In this document: positions 53,109 to 63,966 of the stretch, piece by piece
Position numbering within the stretch: the stretch's first letter is position 1
How the letters are laid out: each line of letters starts with the position of its first letter
Source: Prolixibacteraceae bacterium
GTDB taxonomy: Bacteria > Bacteroidota > Bacteroidia > Bacteroidales > Prolixibacteraceae
NCBI GenBank assembly: GCA_019459485.1
Contig: JAIBEZ010000035.1
Location: 1 to 64,000, forward strand
DNA: 64,000 bases
Direction: 5' to 3'
Program-made: the position numbers and the translations under genes
Notes under the pieces: model-generated
Databases searched by the model: none
Seen by the model: only the letters and a program-made list of their open reading frames with translations
Told to the model about the DNA's origin: nothing

Positions 53109-55217
53109 ATGGCTAAGGATTTAAGATATACAAGAAACATTGGCATCATGGCACACATCGATGCCGGCAAAACGACCACCTCGGAGCGTATCCTGTTTTA
53201 TACAGGTATCACTCACAGAATTGGCGAAGTGCACGATGGTGCCGCCACAATGGACTGGATGGAACAGGAGCAGGAACGTGGTATTACAATTACCTCCGCT
53301 GCAACTACAACATTCTGGACATACGAAGATATTGAGCATAAAATTAACATCATCGATACACCGGGACACGTTGACTTTACTGTTGAGGTAGAACGCTCAT
53401 TGCGTGTTCTCGACGGTGCTGTTGCACTTTTCTGCGCTGTTGGAGGTGTTGAGGCCCAATCGGAAACGGTTTGGCGTCAGGCTGAAAAATATGGCGTTCC
53501 ACGTATCGGTTTCGTTAATAAAATGGACCGTTCGGGCGCCGATTTCTACAATGTGGTTTCTGAAGTAAGAGAAAAATTGGGCGCAAACCCAATTCCGATT
53601 ACTATTCCAATCGGCGCTGAAGAGAAATTTGAGGGAGTGGTTGATTTGATTGAAATGAAAGCCATTCGCTGGAAAGACGACGCAACATTGGGAACTACCT
53701 ATTATATGGAAGAAATTCCTGCTGATATGGTTGAAATCTCAAACGAAAACCGTGCAAAACTAGTTGAAGCAGTTGCTGAATTTGACGATGAACTTCTGGA
53801 AAAATTCTTCGAAGATCCGGAATCAATTACTGTTGAACAGATGTTGACTGTTATCCGTAAGGCTACCATCAGCGGCGCAATCATTCCAATGATGTGCGGT
53901 TCAGCATTTAAAAACAAAGGTGTTCAGCGTTTGCTCGATGCCGTTTGTTCATTCCTTCCAAGCCCGCTTGACAAAGGTGATATTGTAGGAATTGAATACA
54001 ACGATACAGAAGAAGTTATTCGTCATGCTGATGTTAACGAGCCGCTTGCTGCACTTGCATTCAAAATTGCAACCGATCCTTATGTTGGACGTTTGTGTTT
54101 CATTCGTGTTTATTCAGGAAAAATTACCGCCGGCGATACTGTGTTCAATTCAAGAACCGGTAAGAAAGAACGTATTTCCCGAATTTACCAGATGCACTCA
54201 AACAAACAAAATGCGATTGATGTGATTGAAGCTGGTGATATTTGTGCTGCCGTTGGATTCAAAGATATCCGCACAGGCGATACCTTATCTGATCTTAATC
54301 ACCCAATTGTTCTCGAAAGCATGGACTTTCCTGAACCGGTTATCGGGATTGCCATTGAGCCTAAAACTCAGAAGGATCTTGACAAATTGAACATGGGTTT
54401 ATATAAACTTGCTGAAGAAGATCCAACTTTTAAAGTAAATACTGATCCTGATTCAGGACAGACTGTTATCCGTGGAATGGGTGAACTTCACCTTGAAATC
54501 ATTGTTGACCGTCTTCGCCGCGAATTCAAGGTTGAATGTAACCAGGGAGCTCCCCAGGTTGCCTATAAAGAATGCATCACCAAATCGGTTGAACTTCGCG
54601 AAGTATTCAAGAAACAATCCGGAGGTCGTGGTAAATTCGCTGACATCAGTGTTCGTGTTGAACCTGCTGATGAAGGCAAACTTGGACTTCAGTTCATTGA
54701 TGCAGTAAAAGGTGGTAATATTCCACGCGAATACATTCCTTCAGTACAAAAAGGTTTTGAATCTGCTTTGCTGAACGGACCGTTGGCCGGTTTCAATATC
54801 GACAGCTTAAAAGTTACATTGCTTGATGGAAGTTTCCACGCAGTTGACTCCGATCAGCTTTCATTTGAAATCTGCGCACGCCAGGCATTTAAAAATGCTG
54901 CCGGAAAAGCAGGTCCACGTTTGCTCGAACCTATCATGAAATGCGAAATTGTTACTCCTGAAGAATACATGGGTGACATCATCGGTGACTTAAACCGTCG
55001 TCGCGGACAAATCGAAGGTATGGAAGAAAAAGCAGGTGCCCGTGTAATTAAAGCATTGGTTCCACTCTCTGAATTATTCGGATATGTAACTACACTCCGG
55101 ACATTGTCTTCAGGCCGTGCAACATCATCGATGGAATTCGCCAAATATGTTGAGTTACCAAAATTACTCGCGGTTAAAGTTCTCGACGATTTAAAAGGAA
55201 GAACAGACTTATTATAA
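53109..55217 (+). CDS. fusA: Elongation factor G (canonical)
   Basis: 702-residue translocase. Canonical GTPase motifs: AHIDAGKTT (15-23), RGIT in switch I (57-60), DTPGHVDF with catalytic His87, NKMDR. Domain III-V motifs and the C-terminal [14 protein letters not shown] are present. It contrasts with the paralogue at 45721-47877, where these residues are altered. No tuf gene follows; rpsJ is next, as in other Bacteroidota. Confidence 0.97.
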   Translation: MAKDLRYTRNIGIMAHIDAGKTTTSERILFYTGITHRIGEVHDGAATMDWMEQEQERGITITSAATTTFWTYEDIEHKINIIDTPGHVDFTVEVERSLRVLDGAVALFCAVGGVEAQSETVWRQAEKYGVPRIGFVNKMDRSGADFYNVVSEVREKLGANPIPITIPIGAEEKFEGVVDLIEMKAIRWKDDATLGTTYYMEEIPADMVEISNENRAKLVEAVAEFDDELLEKFFEDPESITVEQMLTVIRKATISGAIIPMMCGSAFKNKGVQRLLDAVCSFLPSPLDKGDIVGIEYNDTEEVIRHADVNEPLAALAFKIATDPYVGRLCFIRVYSGKITAGDTVFNSRTGKKERISRIYQMHSNKQNAIDVIEAGDICAAVGFKDIRTGDTLSDLNHPIVLESMDFPEPVIGIAIEPKTQKDLDKLNMGLYKLAEEDPTFKVNTDPDSGQTVIRGMGELHLEIIVDRLRREFKVECNQGAPQVAYKECITKSVELREVFKKQSGGRGKFADISVRVEPADEGKLGLQFIDAVKGGNIPREYIPSVQKGFESALLNGPLAGFNIDSLKVTLLDGSFHAVDSDQLSFEICARQAFKNAAGKAGPRLLEPIMKCEIVTPEEYMGDIIGDLNRRRGQIEGMEEKAGARVIKALVPLSELFGYVTTLRTLSSGRATSSMEFAKYVELPKLLAVKVLDDLKGRTDLL

Positions 55218-55244
55218 TTATAAACTGTATTATTATTTCTCATT

Positions 55245-55550
55245 ATGAGTCAAAAGATCAGAATTAAGCTGAAATCGTATGATCACAACTTAGTTGACAA
55301 GTCGGCTGAAAAGATCGTAAAAACAGTAAAGACTACAGGTGCAGTAGTAAGCGGACCAATTCCGCTTCCAACTCACAAACGTATTTTCACTGTATTGCGT
55401 TCGACCTTTGTTAATAAAAAATCAAGGGAACAATTCGAGCTGTCATCTTACAAACGTTTGATCGACATTTACAGTTCAACAGCAAAAACAATCGACGCCT
55501 TAATGAAGCTTGAATTACCAAGTGGTGTTGAAGTAGAAATCAAAGTTTGA
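55245..55550 (+). CDS. rpsJ: 30S ribosomal protein S10
   Basis: 101 residues, with [43 protein letters not shown] and [11 protein letters not shown]; the surface corresponds to NusE, which links ribosomes to transcription antitermination. Starts the S10 part of the operon. Confidence 0.96.
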   Translation: MSQKIRIKLKSYDHNLVDKSAEKIVKTVKTTGAVVSGPIPLPTHKRIFTVLRSTFVNKKSREQFELSSYKRLIDIYSSTAKTIDALMKLELPSGVEVEIKV

Positions 55551-55571
55551 TAACCTGTAAAAAACAAAAAA

Positions 55572-56189
55572 ATGGCAGGATTAATCGGTAAAAAAATCGG
55601 AATGACTTCCGTATTCAGTGTTGAGGGGAAAAACATCCCATGCACTGTAATCCAGGCCGGACCTTGTGTGGTTACACAAGTGAAATCGGTGGAAACTGAC
55701 GGCTATGTAGCTGTTCAGTTGGGGTATGATGACAAAAAGGAAAAGCATACCAACAAATGTGAATTGGGTCATTTCAAAAAGGCTGGAACAGAACCAAAAC
55801 GCAGACTTGTAGAGTTTAAAGAACTTGAAGGTGAGTACAAAACTGGTGACATCGTCGGTGTTGATTCATTCAACGAAGAAGGTTGGGTTGATGTTCAGGG
55901 AGTAACCAAAGGTAAAGGTTTCCAGGGTGTTGTAAAACGTCATGGATTTGCCGGGGTTGGCGATGCCACACATGGTCAGCACAACCGCCTCAGAGCTCCT
56001 GGTTCTGTGGGTGCATCTTCTTATCCTTCACGTGTATTCCCCGGAATGCGCATGGCTGGTCGCGATGGCAATGACAACGTAACGATTCAGAACCTGAAAG
56101 TTTTGAAAGTAATTCCGGAGTCAAATTTATTGATAGTTAAAGGATCAATTCCTGGTGCTAAAGGTTCATACGTAATTATTTATCAGTAA
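55572..56189 (+). CDS. rplC: 50S ribosomal protein L3
   Basis: 205 residues. [15 protein letters not shown] at the N-terminus, the glycine-rich [16 protein letters not shown], and [15 protein letters not shown] with the conserved Gln methylated in E. coli. rplD begins at its stop (1-base overlap). Confidence 0.97.
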   Translation: MAGLIGKKIGMTSVFSVEGKNIPCTVIQAGPCVVTQVKSVETDGYVAVQLGYDDKKEKHTNKCELGHFKKAGTEPKRRLVEFKELEGEYKTGDIVGVDSFNEEGWVDVQGVTKGKGFQGVVKRHGFAGVGDATHGQHNRLRAPGSVGASSYPSRVFPGMRMAGRDGNDNVTIQNLKVLKVIPESNLLIVKGSIPGAKGSYVIIYQ

Positions 56190-56818
56190 TGGAAATAAAA
56201 GTAATAAATACAGCAGGACAGGAAACCGGAAGAACTGTTACTTTAGACGAGCAAATTTTCGGTATTGAGCCCAATGACCACGCCATTTATTTGGATGTGA
56301 AACAAATCCTGGCCAATAAAAGACAAGGAACCCACAGTTCGAAAGAACGTGCTGATATTTCTGGTAGTACCAGAAAGCTGAAAAAACAAAAGGGAACCGG
56401 TACAGCCAGAGCAGGTAGTGTAAAATCACCTGTATTCCGCGGTGGAGGCCGTGTATTCGGACCACGTCCGAGAAGCTATGATTTCAAATTGAACAAGAAG
56501 GTGAAAGCCCTTGCGCGCAAATCAGCTTTAAGCTACAAAGCCCTTGAGGAATCTATTCTGGTAGTTGAGGATTTCAGTTTTGAAACTCCAAAAACACGCG
56601 AAATGGTACAAATCAGTAATAATCTGAAAATTAATGATAATAAGTCCCTTTTCGTACTCGCAGAAGAAAATAAAAATATATATTTGTCCTCCAGAAATTT
56701 AGAGCGCATTTCTGTTACAACTGCCTCAGAATTAAATACATATCAAATTCTGAACGCAAAAAAAGTAATCGTTTTGGAAAGTTCTATTAGTAAGATTGAA
56801 GAATTGTTTAAGATTTAA
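56189..56818 (+). CDS. rplD: 50S ribosomal protein L4
   Basis: 209 residues; the extended loop with [27 protein letters not shown] lines the exit tunnel. In E. coli L4 represses the S10 operon; no equivalent leader structure is recognised here. Overlaps rplC by 1 base. Confidence 0.97.
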   Translation: MEIKVINTAGQETGRTVTLDEQIFGIEPNDHAIYLDVKQILANKRQGTHSSKERADISGSTRKLKKQKGTGTARAGSVKSPVFRGGGRVFGPRPRSYDFKLNKKVKALARKSALSYKALEESILVVEDFSFETPKTREMVQISNNLKINDNKSLFVLAEENKNIYLSSRNLERISVTTASELNTYQILNAKKVIVLESSISKIEELFKI

Positions 56819-56829
56819 AAGGCTTGAAA

Positions 56830-57120
56830 ATGGAAATTTTAATTAAACCGATCGTTACCGAGAAAATGACAGGTCAGGCCGAAGGTCTTAACCGCTACGG
56901 CTTTATCGTCAATCGGAGCGCCAATAAATTGCAAATTCGAAAAGCCATTGAAGGTTTATACAATGTTTCAGTGGAATCAGTAAACACATTGATTAACGGT
57001 GGTAAACGTAAATCACGTTTTACCAAAGCCGGTGTAATCTCTGGAAGTACTGGAATGAGCAAAAAAGCTATTGTAACAATAGCAAAAGGTCAGAGTATTG
57101 ATTTTTACAGTAATATATAA
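56830..57120 (+). CDS. rplW: 50S ribosomal protein L23
   Basis: 96 residues from the ATG at 56830; a TTG two codons upstream is less likely. Has ILIKPIVTEKMTGQAE and RYGFIVNRSANKLQIRKAIE; binds trigger factor/SRP at the tunnel exit. Confidence 0.95.
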   Translation: MEILIKPIVTEKMTGQAEGLNRYGFIVNRSANKLQIRKAIEGLYNVSVESVNTLINGGKRKSRFTKAGVISGSTGMSKKAIVTIAKGQSIDFYSNI

Positions 57121-57126
57121 TAGAAA

Positions 57127-57951
57127 ATGGCAGTAAGAAAATTAAATCCAGTTACTCCGGGTCAAAGGCACAAGATTATCGGTGCGTTTGATACTATTAC
57201 TGCATCTACACCTGAGAAGTCATTGTTGAAGCCTATGACGAGATCTGGCGGTCGTAACAGCCAGGGTCGCATGACAATGAGGTATATAGGTGGTGGCCAC
57301 AAACGCAAATACCGTTTTATCGACTTTAAAAGAGATAAAGATGGCATTGCCGCTGTTGTAGATTCTATTCAGTATGATCCAAACCGTACCTCTCGTATCG
57401 CATTGTTGGTTTATCCCGACGGTGAGAAAAGGTATATGCTTGCTCCCAACGGATTAAAAGTTGGTCAGAAAGTTGAGACGGGTACAGGTGTGGCACCTGA
57501 AATAGGGAATACATTACCACTATCAGATATTCCTCTTGGAACATTGGTTCACAACATTGAGCTTCATCCCAGTCAGGGAGGTGTGATGGCTCGTAGTGCC
57601 GGAACGTACGCTCAGTTAACTTCGAGAGAAGGAAAGTATGCTATCGTGAAATTGCCTTCAGGCGAATCCAGAATGGTGCTTGTAACTTGTCGTGCTACAG
57701 TAGGTATCGTTGGTAATACCGAACACAACCTTGAAAGATCGGGTAAAGCAGGTCGTTCAAGATGGTTAGGTAGAAGACCTCGTGTAAGAGGTGTAGCTAT
57801 GAACCCGGTCGATCACCCGATGGGTGGTGGCGAAGGTCGTTCTTCAGGTGGACATCCACGTTCACGCAAAGGCTTGTTGGCAAAAGGCTTCAAGACCCGT
57901 TCACTGAAGAAAGCTTCTAACAGGTATATTGTAGAAAAACGCAAGAAATAA
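57127..57951 (+). CDS. rplB: 50S ribosomal protein L2
   Basis: 274 residues. [24 protein letters not shown] at the N-terminal half (positions about 39-62) and the C-terminal peptidyl-transferase-linked region [19 protein letters not shown]. Confidence 0.97.
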   Translation: MAVRKLNPVTPGQRHKIIGAFDTITASTPEKSLLKPMTRSGGRNSQGRMTMRYIGGGHKRKYRFIDFKRDKDGIAAVVDSIQYDPNRTSRIALLVYPDGEKRYMLAPNGLKVGQKVETGTGVAPEIGNTLPLSDIPLGTLVHNIELHPSQGGVMARSAGTYAQLTSREGKYAIVKLPSGESRMVLVTCRATVGIVGNTEHNLERSGKAGRSRWLGRRPRVRGVAMNPVDHPMGGGEGRSSGGHPRSRKGLLAKGFKTRSLKKASNRYIVEKRKK

Positions 57952-57955
57952 TTAA

Positions 57956-57961
57956 AAGGAG
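57956..57961 (+). promoter_or_regulatory. Shine-Dalgarno sequence before rpsS
   Basis: AAGGAG 6 bases before the rpsS ATG. Notable because most genes in this window lack a Shine-Dalgarno sequence. Confidence 0.7.
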
Positions 57962-57967
57962 AACAAT

Positions 57968-58234
57968 ATGAGTCGTTCATTAAAAAAAGGGCCTTTTATC
58001 GATTTCAAACTGGAACGTAAAGTTTTAGTTCTGAATGAAACCAACAAAAAGTCTGTTATCAAGACTTGGGCCAGAGCATCAGTAATTTCTCCTGACTTTG
58101 TAGGGCATACCATCGCAGTTCACAACGGAAATAAATTCATTCCCGTTTATGTAACTGAAAACATGGTGGGTCATAAATTTGGTGAATTTGCACCTACAAG
58201 AACCTTCAGGGGTCATTCCAAAGGTAAAAAATAA
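57968..58234 (+). CDS. rpsS: 30S ribosomal protein S19
   Basis: 88 residues, [19 protein letters not shown] and the C-terminal [20 protein letters not shown]. Preceded by a Shine-Dalgarno sequence. Confidence 0.96.
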   Translation: MSRSLKKGPFIDFKLERKVLVLNETNKKSVIKTWARASVISPDFVGHTIAVHNGNKFIPVYVTENMVGHKFGEFAPTRTFRGHSKGKK

Positions 58235-58258
58235 GGCTAAGATTTAAAGAAATTCACG

Positions 58259-58672
58259 ATGGGTGCTAGAAAAAGAAATAGTGCAAACGAACTAAAGGAA
58301 GCTAAGAAACAGCTGTATTTCGCTGTTTTGAAGAATTGTCCTACTTCACCGCGAAAAATGAGGCTTGTTGCCGATATGGTACGCGGAATGGAAGTGAACA
58401 GAGCTCTTGATGTACTTAAGTTTTCCTCCAAGGAATCTTCGCGCAGACTAGAAAAATTAGTCATGTCGGCCATTGCAAACTGGCAGGCAAAAAACGAAGG
58501 AAGCCGCTTGGAAGAAAGCAATTTGTATGTGAAAAATATTTCTGTTGATTCAGGAAGAATACTTAAAAGACTGCGCCCTGCACCACAGGGACGTGCACAC
58601 AGGATCAAAAAAAGATCCAATCATGTGACTGTTAGTCTTGATAGTTTAACCATAGTTAAAGAAACTGAATAA
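58259..58672 (+). CDS. rplV: 50S ribosomal protein L22
   Basis: 137 residues; [18 protein letters not shown], the tunnel hairpin region near [18 protein letters not shown]. Standard length for the phylum. Confidence 0.96.
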   Translation: MGARKRNSANELKEAKKQLYFAVLKNCPTSPRKMRLVADMVRGMEVNRALDVLKFSSKESSRRLEKLVMSAIANWQAKNEGSRLEESNLYVKNISVDSGRILKRLRPAPQGRAHRIKKRSNHVTVSLDSLTIVKETE

Positions 58673-58682
58673 ATAATAATAC

Positions 58683-59399
58683 ATGGGACAAAAAGTTAAT
58701 CCAATCGCTAATCGTTTAGGGATCATCAAAGGATGGGATTCCAATTGGTTCGGTGGAAACAACTATGGTGATAAGCTCGTGGAAGACTTCAAAATCAGGG
58801 AATACCTGAATGCCCGTCTGGCAAAAGCAAGTATTTCCAAGATTATCATTGAACGTACACTTAAACTTATTACCATCACTGTTCACACCTCAAGACCCGG
58901 TATTATTATTGGCAAAGGTGGTCAGGAAGTTGATAAGCTGAAAGAAGAGTTGAAAAAGATCACCAACAAAGAAGTTCAGATCAATATTTTTGAAATTAAA
59001 CGTCCGGAACTGGATGCCCAGATTGTAGCCGTTAACATTGCACGTCAGATTGAAGGTAAAATTGCCTACCGTCGTGCAACCAAAATGGCTATTGCTTCAA
59101 CCATGAGAATGGGAGCACAAGGGATCAAGATTCAGGTATCAGGCCGTTTGAACGGCGCCGAAATGGCACGTTCAGAAATGTACAAAGATGGTCGTACTCC
59201 TTTGCATACTCTGAGAGCTGATATAGATTATGCGCTTGCAGAAGCCCTTACCAAAACCGGCTTGCTCGGTGTAAAGGTTTGGATCTGTAAAGGCGAAATT
59301 TATGGAAAGCGTGACCTTTCACCAAACCTTGGCCAGAAACCTGGTCGTCCGGCAGTTGGTGCACCAAAAGGGAACGGATTTAAGAAAAGAAAAAAATAA
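58683..59399 (+). CDS. rpsC: 30S ribosomal protein S3
   Basis: 238 residues, [16 protein letters not shown]-domain GxxG loop in [13 protein letters not shown], and the C-terminal [16 protein letters not shown]. Lies at the mRNA entry. Confidence 0.97.
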   Translation: MGQKVNPIANRLGIIKGWDSNWFGGNNYGDKLVEDFKIREYLNARLAKASISKIIIERTLKLITITVHTSRPGIIIGKGGQEVDKLKEELKKITNKEVQINIFEIKRPELDAQIVAVNIARQIEGKIAYRRATKMAIASTMRMGAQGIKIQVSGRLNGAEMARSEMYKDGRTPLHTLRADIDYALAEALTKTGLLGVKVWICKGEIYGKRDLSPNLGQKPGRPAVGAPKGNGFKKRKK

Positions 59400-59427
59400 A
59401 GTGTAAACCTTTCAGAAGTAAAGAAGG

Positions 59428-59862
59428 ATGTTACAACCGAAAAAGACAAAATTCAGAAGAGTACAAAAGGGAAAAATGAAAGGACTGGCCCAAAGGGGTA
59501 ACCAGTTGGCATTTGGATCTTTCGGTATAAAATCGTTGGAAGAGACTTGGTTAACCGGGCGCCAGATTGAGGCTGCCAGGGTTGCGGTAACCCGTCACAT
59601 GCAACGTCAGGGTCAAATTTGGATCCGGATTTTTCCCGACAAACCGATTACTAAAAAACCCGCTGAGGTACGTATGGGTAAAGGTAAAGGTGCCCCGGAA
59701 GCATTTGTTGCTCCGATCACACCAGGTAGAATATTGATTGAAGCAGATGGAGTTCCCTATGAGGTTGCAAAGGAAGCACTTCGTTTAGCTGCACAAAAAC
59801 TACCGGTTACTACTAAGTTTATTGTAAGACGTGATTATGTCGAAACTGAAATCGCAGAATAA
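59428..59862 (+). CDS. rplP: 50S ribosomal protein L16
   Basis: 144 residues, [19 protein letters not shown], and [20 protein letters not shown] with GKGKGAPE after it. rpmC begins at its stop. Confidence 0.96.
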   Translation: MLQPKKTKFRRVQKGKMKGLAQRGNQLAFGSFGIKSLEETWLTGRQIEAARVAVTRHMQRQGQIWIRIFPDKPITKKPAEVRMGKGKGAPEAFVAPITPGRILIEADGVPYEVAKEALRLAAQKLPVTTKFIVRRDYVETEIAE

Positions 59863-60068
59863 TGAAAACATCAGAAATTAAAGAGTTATCAAACGCGGAG
59901 GTCGTGGAAAGAATCCAGACCGATCAGGATTCCTTATTACGTATGAAAATGAACCATGCAATTTCTCCACTCGATAATCCACAGGTAATCGTGGGTGTGA
60001 GAAGGAATATTGCACGACTAAAAACCATTCTACGTCAAAGGGAAATTAACGCAAAACAGAGTTCGTAA
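59862..60068 (+). CDS. rpmC: 50S ribosomal protein L29
   Basis: 68 residues, helical, with [17 protein letters not shown] and [15 protein letters not shown]. Overlaps rplP and rpsQ by one base each. Confidence 0.94.
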   Translation: MKTSEIKELSNAEVVERIQTDQDSLLRMKMNHAISPLDNPQVIVGVRRNIARLKTILRQREINAKQSS

Positions 60069-60325
60069 TGGAATCAAGAAATCTAAGGAAGGAGCGTGTT
60101 GGAGTTGTTGTGAGTAACAAAATGGAATGCACAATCGTTGTTGCCGAAAAGCGCAAGGAAAAACATCCCATTTATGGAAAATTCGTCAACAAAACTTCAA
60201 AGTTTTACGCCCACGATGAAAAGAACAGCTGTAACATTGGCGATACTGTAAAGATCATGGAAACACGTCCGATCAGTAAGCAAAAATGTTGGAGATTAGT
60301 GGAAATCATAGAAAGAGCTAAGTAA
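60068..60325 (+). CDS. rpsQ: 30S ribosomal protein S17
   Basis: 85 residues, OB-fold, [20 protein letters not shown] and [19 protein letters not shown]. Confidence 0.95.
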   Translation: MESRNLRKERVGVVVSNKMECTIVVAEKRKEKHPIYGKFVNKTSKFYAHDEKNSCNIGDTVKIMETRPISKQKCWRLVEIIERAK

Positions 60326-60327
60326 TC

Positions 60328-60693
60328 ATGATACAACAAGAATCAAGATGTACCGTTGCCGATAATAGTGGAGCAAAAGAAGTGCTTTGTATTCGTGTAT
60401 TAGGCGGAACAAGAAAGCGCTATGCATCATTAGGCGATACCATTGTAGTTACAGTAAAAAGTGCTATAGCAGGTAGTGAAATGAAAAAAGGTGCCGTATC
60501 AAAAGCCATCATTGTTCGTACCACGAAAGAGGTTCGACGCCAGGACGGAACTTACATCCGTTTTGACGACAACGCTGTCGTTTTACTGAACAACAATGCT
60601 GAAATGCGCGGAACCCGTATATTTGGGCCCGTAGCAAGAGAACTTCGTGATAAAAATATGAAGATCATTTCACTTGCTCCTGAAGTACTTTAA
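60328..60693 (+). CDS. rplN: 50S ribosomal protein L14
   Basis: 121 residues, [20 protein letters not shown], and [20 protein letters not shown]. The stop overlaps a possible start for rplX. Confidence 0.96.
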   Translation: MIQQESRCTVADNSGAKEVLCIRVLGGTRKRYASLGDTIVVTVKSAIAGSEMKKGAVSKAIIVRTTKEVRRQDGTYIRFDDNAVVLLNNNAEMRGTRIFGPVARELRDKNMKIISLAPEVL

Positions 60694-60710
60694 TGTATAA
60701 AATCAGAACA

Positions 60711-61034
60711 ATGCAGAGAAAATTACACATTAAAAAAAGCGACACTGTATTTGTAACGACCGGCAATTACAAAGGCAAGGAAGGCAAAGTGCTCGAAGTA
60801 ATAAGAGCTACAGGTAAAGCTATTGTAGAAGGTGTTAACATGGTAAAGAAACATACCAAACCCAACGCAGCACATCCGCAGGGTGGTATTATCGAAAAGG
60901 AAGCACCAATTCATATTTCTAACCTCATGATCAAGGATCCAAAAACAGGAAAACCTACCCGTGTTGGAAGAAAGCTGAATGATAAAGGTAAATTAGTTCG
61001 TTATTCTAAAAAATCAGGAGAGGAGATTAAGTAA
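60711..61034 (+). CDS. rplX: 50S ribosomal protein L24
   Basis: 107 residues from the ATG at 60711, giving [19 protein letters not shown] with the KOW motif [10 protein letters not shown]. The ATG at 60693 would add MYKIRT and overlap the rplN stop by one base; both are possible, but the shorter form matches the family length better. Confidence 0.9.
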   Translation: MQRKLHIKKSDTVFVTTGNYKGKEGKVLEVIRATGKAIVEGVNMVKKHTKPNAAHPQGGIIEKEAPIHISNLMIKDPKTGKPTRVGRKLNDKGKLVRYSKKSGEEIK

Positions 61035-61591
61035 TGGCTTACGTACCAACACTTAAGAAAAAATACTTGGACGAAGTGATTCCTGCGTTAGTGAAGGATT
61101 TTTCCTACACCAATACAATGCAGGCGCCAAGGTTAGAGAAAATTGTCATCAATCAGGGAGTTGGAGCTGCTATTGCAGATAAAAAGTTAATCGAAGTCGC
61201 AACAGACGAGATTACAACTATCGCAGGTCAGAAGGCAGTCCAAACCAAATCAAAAAGAGACATCTCTAATTTCAAACTAAGGAAGAAAATGCCGATCGGC
61301 GTACGTGTTACACTTCGCAAAGATCGCATGTATGAATTCCTTGATCGTCTAATCAGTGTGTCTCTTCCCCGTATTCGCGATTTCAAAGGAATCGAAAGCA
61401 AAATGGATGGCCAAGGAAATTACACCCTTGGAATTCCTGAGCAAATCATTTTTCCTGAAATTGTAATGGACAAAGTTACCCGGATCAACGGTATGAATAT
61501 TACTTTCGTAACGACTGCCGATTCAGATGAAGAAGGCTATGCTTTGCTGAAAGAGTTAGGTTTACCTTTTAAAAATGCTAAAAAGAATTAA
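61034..61591 (+). CDS. rplE: 50S ribosomal protein L5
   Basis: 185 residues, [37 protein letters not shown] and [12 protein letters not shown]; binds 5S rRNA. Overlaps rplX by one base. Confidence 0.96.
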   Translation: MAYVPTLKKKYLDEVIPALVKDFSYTNTMQAPRLEKIVINQGVGAAIADKKLIEVATDEITTIAGQKAVQTKSKRDISNFKLRKKMPIGVRVTLRKDRMYEFLDRLISVSLPRIRDFKGIESKMDGQGNYTLGIPEQIIFPEIVMDKVTRINGMNITFVTTADSDEEGYALLKELGLPFKNAKKN

Positions 61592-61594
61592 GAT

Positions 61595-61864
61595 ATGGCT
61601 AAGGAATCAATGAAAGCCCGGGAAGTAAAAAGGGCAAAACTTGTTGAAAAATATGCCGCAAAAAGGGCCATTCTTAAGGCTGAAGGTGATTCAGCTGGTC
61701 TTCAAAAGCTGCCTAAAAACTCTTCCCGTGTTCGGATGCACAACAGGTGCAAATTAACCGGGCGCCCGAAAGGGTATATGCGTCAATTCGGTATCAGTAG
61801 GATCAATTTCAGAGAAATGGCTTCTTCTGGTTTAATTCCGGGTGTTAAAAAAGCAAGTTGGTAA
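61595..61864 (+). CDS. rpsN: 30S ribosomal protein S14
   Basis: 89 residues, C-minus (zinc-free) type: [19 protein letters not shown] has no paired CxxC motifs; ends in PGVKKASW. Confidence 0.95.
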   Translation: MAKESMKAREVKRAKLVEKYAAKRAILKAEGDSAGLQKLPKNSSRVRMHNRCKLTGRPKGYMRQFGISRINFREMASSGLIPGVKKASW

Positions 61865-61881
61865 TTTATAATTAAGAAGTA

Positions 61882-62289
61882 ATGAGCAAAATTACAGATC
61901 CAATAGCAGATTATCTGACACGAATCAGAAATGCCCAAAAGGCAAAACATCGTGTGGTCGATATTCCTGCATCCAATATCAAGAAAGAAATTACCAAAAT
62001 TTTGAAAGATAAAGGATATATCCTCAACTATAAGTTTGAAGACGAAATCAACTTTCAGGGCAACATTAAAATTGCCTTGAAATATCATCCTGAATCTCAC
62101 ATTCCTGCGATCAAAGCAATCAGAAGAATCAGTAAACCTGGTTTGAGGAAATATTGTCATACCGACAGTATTCCACGAGTGCTCAACGGTTTGGGAATTG
62201 CAGTAATTTCGACCTCCAAAGGCGTAATTACCGACAAAGAAGCTCGGGAATTAGGTGTTGGCGGTGAGGTTTTATGTTACGTTTATTAA
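61882..62289 (+). CDS. rpsH: 30S ribosomal protein S8
   Basis: 135 residues, [18 protein letters not shown], and the C-terminal [20 protein letters not shown] with GGEVLCYVY. In E. coli S8 represses the spc operon by binding an rplE leader; not testable here. Confidence 0.96.
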   Translation: MSKITDPIADYLTRIRNAQKAKHRVVDIPASNIKKEITKILKDKGYILNYKFEDEINFQGNIKIALKYHPESHIPAIKAIRRISKPGLRKYCHTDSIPRVLNGLGIAVISTSKGVITDKEARELGVGGEVLCYVY

Positions 62290-62292
62290 TCT

Positions 62293-62299
62293 AAGGAGG
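62293..62299 (+). promoter_or_regulatory. Strong Shine-Dalgarno sequence before rplF
   Basis: AAGGAGG, fully complementary to the anti-Shine-Dalgarno core, 10 bases before the rplF ATG. Exceptional in this window. Confidence 0.75.
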
Positions 62300-62309
62300 A
62301 ATAATAACA

Positions 62310-62867
62310 ATGTCAAGGATAGGTAAACTTCCCATAGAAATACCGGCTGGAGTAAAATTTTCTGTAAGCGATTCAAATCTGGTTACAGTAAAAGGTCCGC
62401 TGGGCGAACTAACACAACAAGTAGATCCTGATATTTCATTTGAATTGGAAGGAAGCACTCTTACAGTAAATCGTCCTTCAGATGAGAAAAAACACCGCGC
62501 CATTCATGGCTTATACCGTTCACTTATTAACAACATGGTGGAAGGTGTATCAAAAGGCTTCGAAATAAAACTCGAGCTTGTGGGTGTTGGATATCGTGCT
62601 GAAAACGATGGTCAGGTACTCGATTTGGTTTTAGGTTATTCACACCATACCTACTTACAACTTCCTTCAGAAGTTTCGGTAGAGGCAAAAAGTGATAAAC
62701 GCAGTAACCCGATTGTAACGCTGAAAAGCTGTGATAAACAACTTATCGGGCATATTGCTGCTAAAATCAGATCCTTCAGAAAACCTGAGCCTTACAAAGG
62801 AAAAGGTGTTAAGTTTGTTGGTGAAATTATTAGGCGCAAGGCCGGAAAATCAGCTGGTGCTAAATAA
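62310..62867 (+). CDS. rplF: 50S ribosomal protein L6
   Basis: 185 residues, MSRIGKLPIEIPAGVKF, and the C-terminal EPYKGKGVKFVGEIIRRKAGK. Only strongly Shine-Dalgarno-led gene of the operon. Confidence 0.96.
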   Translation: MSRIGKLPIEIPAGVKFSVSDSNLVTVKGPLGELTQQVDPDISFELEGSTLTVNRPSDEKKHRAIHGLYRSLINNMVEGVSKGFEIKLELVGVGYRAENDGQVLDLVLGYSHHTYLQLPSEVSVEAKSDKRSNPIVTLKSCDKQLIGHIAAKIRSFRKPEPYKGKGVKFVGEIIRRKAGKSAGAK

Positions 62868-62882
62868 TAAAAATTAAAAACC

Positions 62883-63239
62883 ATGGCTTTAACGAAGCAA
62901 GAAAGAAGATATAGAATTAAGAAGAGAATCCGGAAAATCGTTTCCGGAACTGCCGAAAGACCACGTTTGAATGTATTCAGAAGCAACAAGCAGATTTATG
63001 CCCAGTTGATTGATGATTTAAATGGAAAAACGTTGGTGGCGGTTTCCTCACTTAATAAAGATTTCGTAGGTACCGAGGGTACCAAAATCGAAATGGCTGC
63101 GATAATTGGTAAAGCAATTGCTGAAAAGGCTATAGCTGCCGGAATCTCCGCTGTTGTATTTGATCGTAATGGTTATTTGTATCACGGTAGAGTTAAACAA
63201 TTAGCTGATGCTGCCCGTGAAGGTGGCCTTAAATTTTAA
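62883..63239 (+). CDS. rplR: 50S ribosomal protein L18
   Basis: 118 residues, basic N-terminus [20 protein letters not shown], and [23 protein letters not shown]; binds 5S rRNA with L5. Confidence 0.96.
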   Translation: MALTKQERRYRIKKRIRKIVSGTAERPRLNVFRSNKQIYAQLIDDLNGKTLVAVSSLNKDFVGTEGTKIEMAAIIGKAIAEKAIAAGISAVVFDRNGYLYHGRVKQLADAAREGGLKF

Positions 63240-63244
63240 TAGTT

Positions 63245-63760
63245 ATGTCAGGAGATATCAGAAAAGTAAAAACCAGTGATCTGGAACTGAAGGATCGGTT
63301 GGTAGCTATTAACCGCGTTACAAAAGTAACCAAAGGGGGTCGTACATTTAGCTTCTCAGCAATTGTAGTAGTAGGCAACGAAGACGGTATCGTAGGCTGG
63401 GGCCTCGGTAAAGCCAGCGAAGTTACCACTGCAATTTCAAAAGGTGTTGATGCAGCAAAGAAAAACCTTGTAAAAGTTCCGATTCACAAAGGAACAATTC
63501 CTCACGAACAGGAAGCTAAATTTGGTGGCGCCCGCGTATTTTTAAAACCGGCAACATCAGGAACCGGGGTTAAGGCCGGAGGTGCTATGCGTTCTGTATT
63601 GGAAAGTGTTGGAATTCACAATATCCTTGCAAAATCAAAAGGATCTTCGAACCCGCACAATCTTGTAAAGGCAACTATGGCCGCACTTCTCGAATTGAGA
63701 GATGCACACACGGTAGCCGATCAACGCGGTGTAACATTGGATAAAGTATTTAATGGATAA
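63245..63760 (+). CDS. rpsE: 30S ribosomal protein S5
   Basis: 171 residues, [19 protein letters not shown] at the dsRBD-like N-terminal domain, [11 protein letters not shown]-type loop ([12 protein letters not shown]) and [21 protein letters not shown]. Confidence 0.97.
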   Translation: MSGDIRKVKTSDLELKDRLVAINRVTKVTKGGRTFSFSAIVVVGNEDGIVGWGLGKASEVTTAISKGVDAAKKNLVKVPIHKGTIPHEQEAKFGGARVFLKPATSGTGVKAGGAMRSVLESVGIHNILAKSKGSSNPHNLVKATMAALLELRDAHTVADQRGVTLDKVFNG

Positions 63761-63764
63761 GGAG
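63759..63764 (+). promoter_or_regulatory. Shine-Dalgarno-like sequence before rpmD
   Basis: AAGGAG overlapping the rpsE stop, only 2 bases before the rpmD ATG, so spacing is short and its use uncertain. Confidence 0.4.
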
Positions 63765-63766
63765 TT

Positions 63767-63946
63767 ATGGCTAAGATAAAAATTACACAGGTAAGAAGTA
63801 AAATTGGTTCCGACTGGACGCAGGTAGCAACACTTACAGCGTTGGGAATCAAAAAACTTAATCGTGCAGTAATACACGAAGTAACTCCACAGATTATCGG
63901 GATGGTCAACAAAGTGAAGCATCTTGTTAAAGTTGAAGAAGTTTAA
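63767..63946 (+). CDS. rpmD: 50S ribosomal protein L30
   Basis: 59 residues, MAKIKITQVRSKIGSDWTQ, then LTALGIKKLNRAVIHEV and the end MVNKVKHLVKVEEV. Too short for many gene callers but in its canonical place between rpsE and rplO. Confidence 0.95.
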   Translation: MAKIKITQVRSKIGSDWTQVATLTALGIKKLNRAVIHEVTPQIIGMVNKVKHLVKVEEV

Positions 63947-63966
63947 ACTTATTAAGATCAAGAAAT

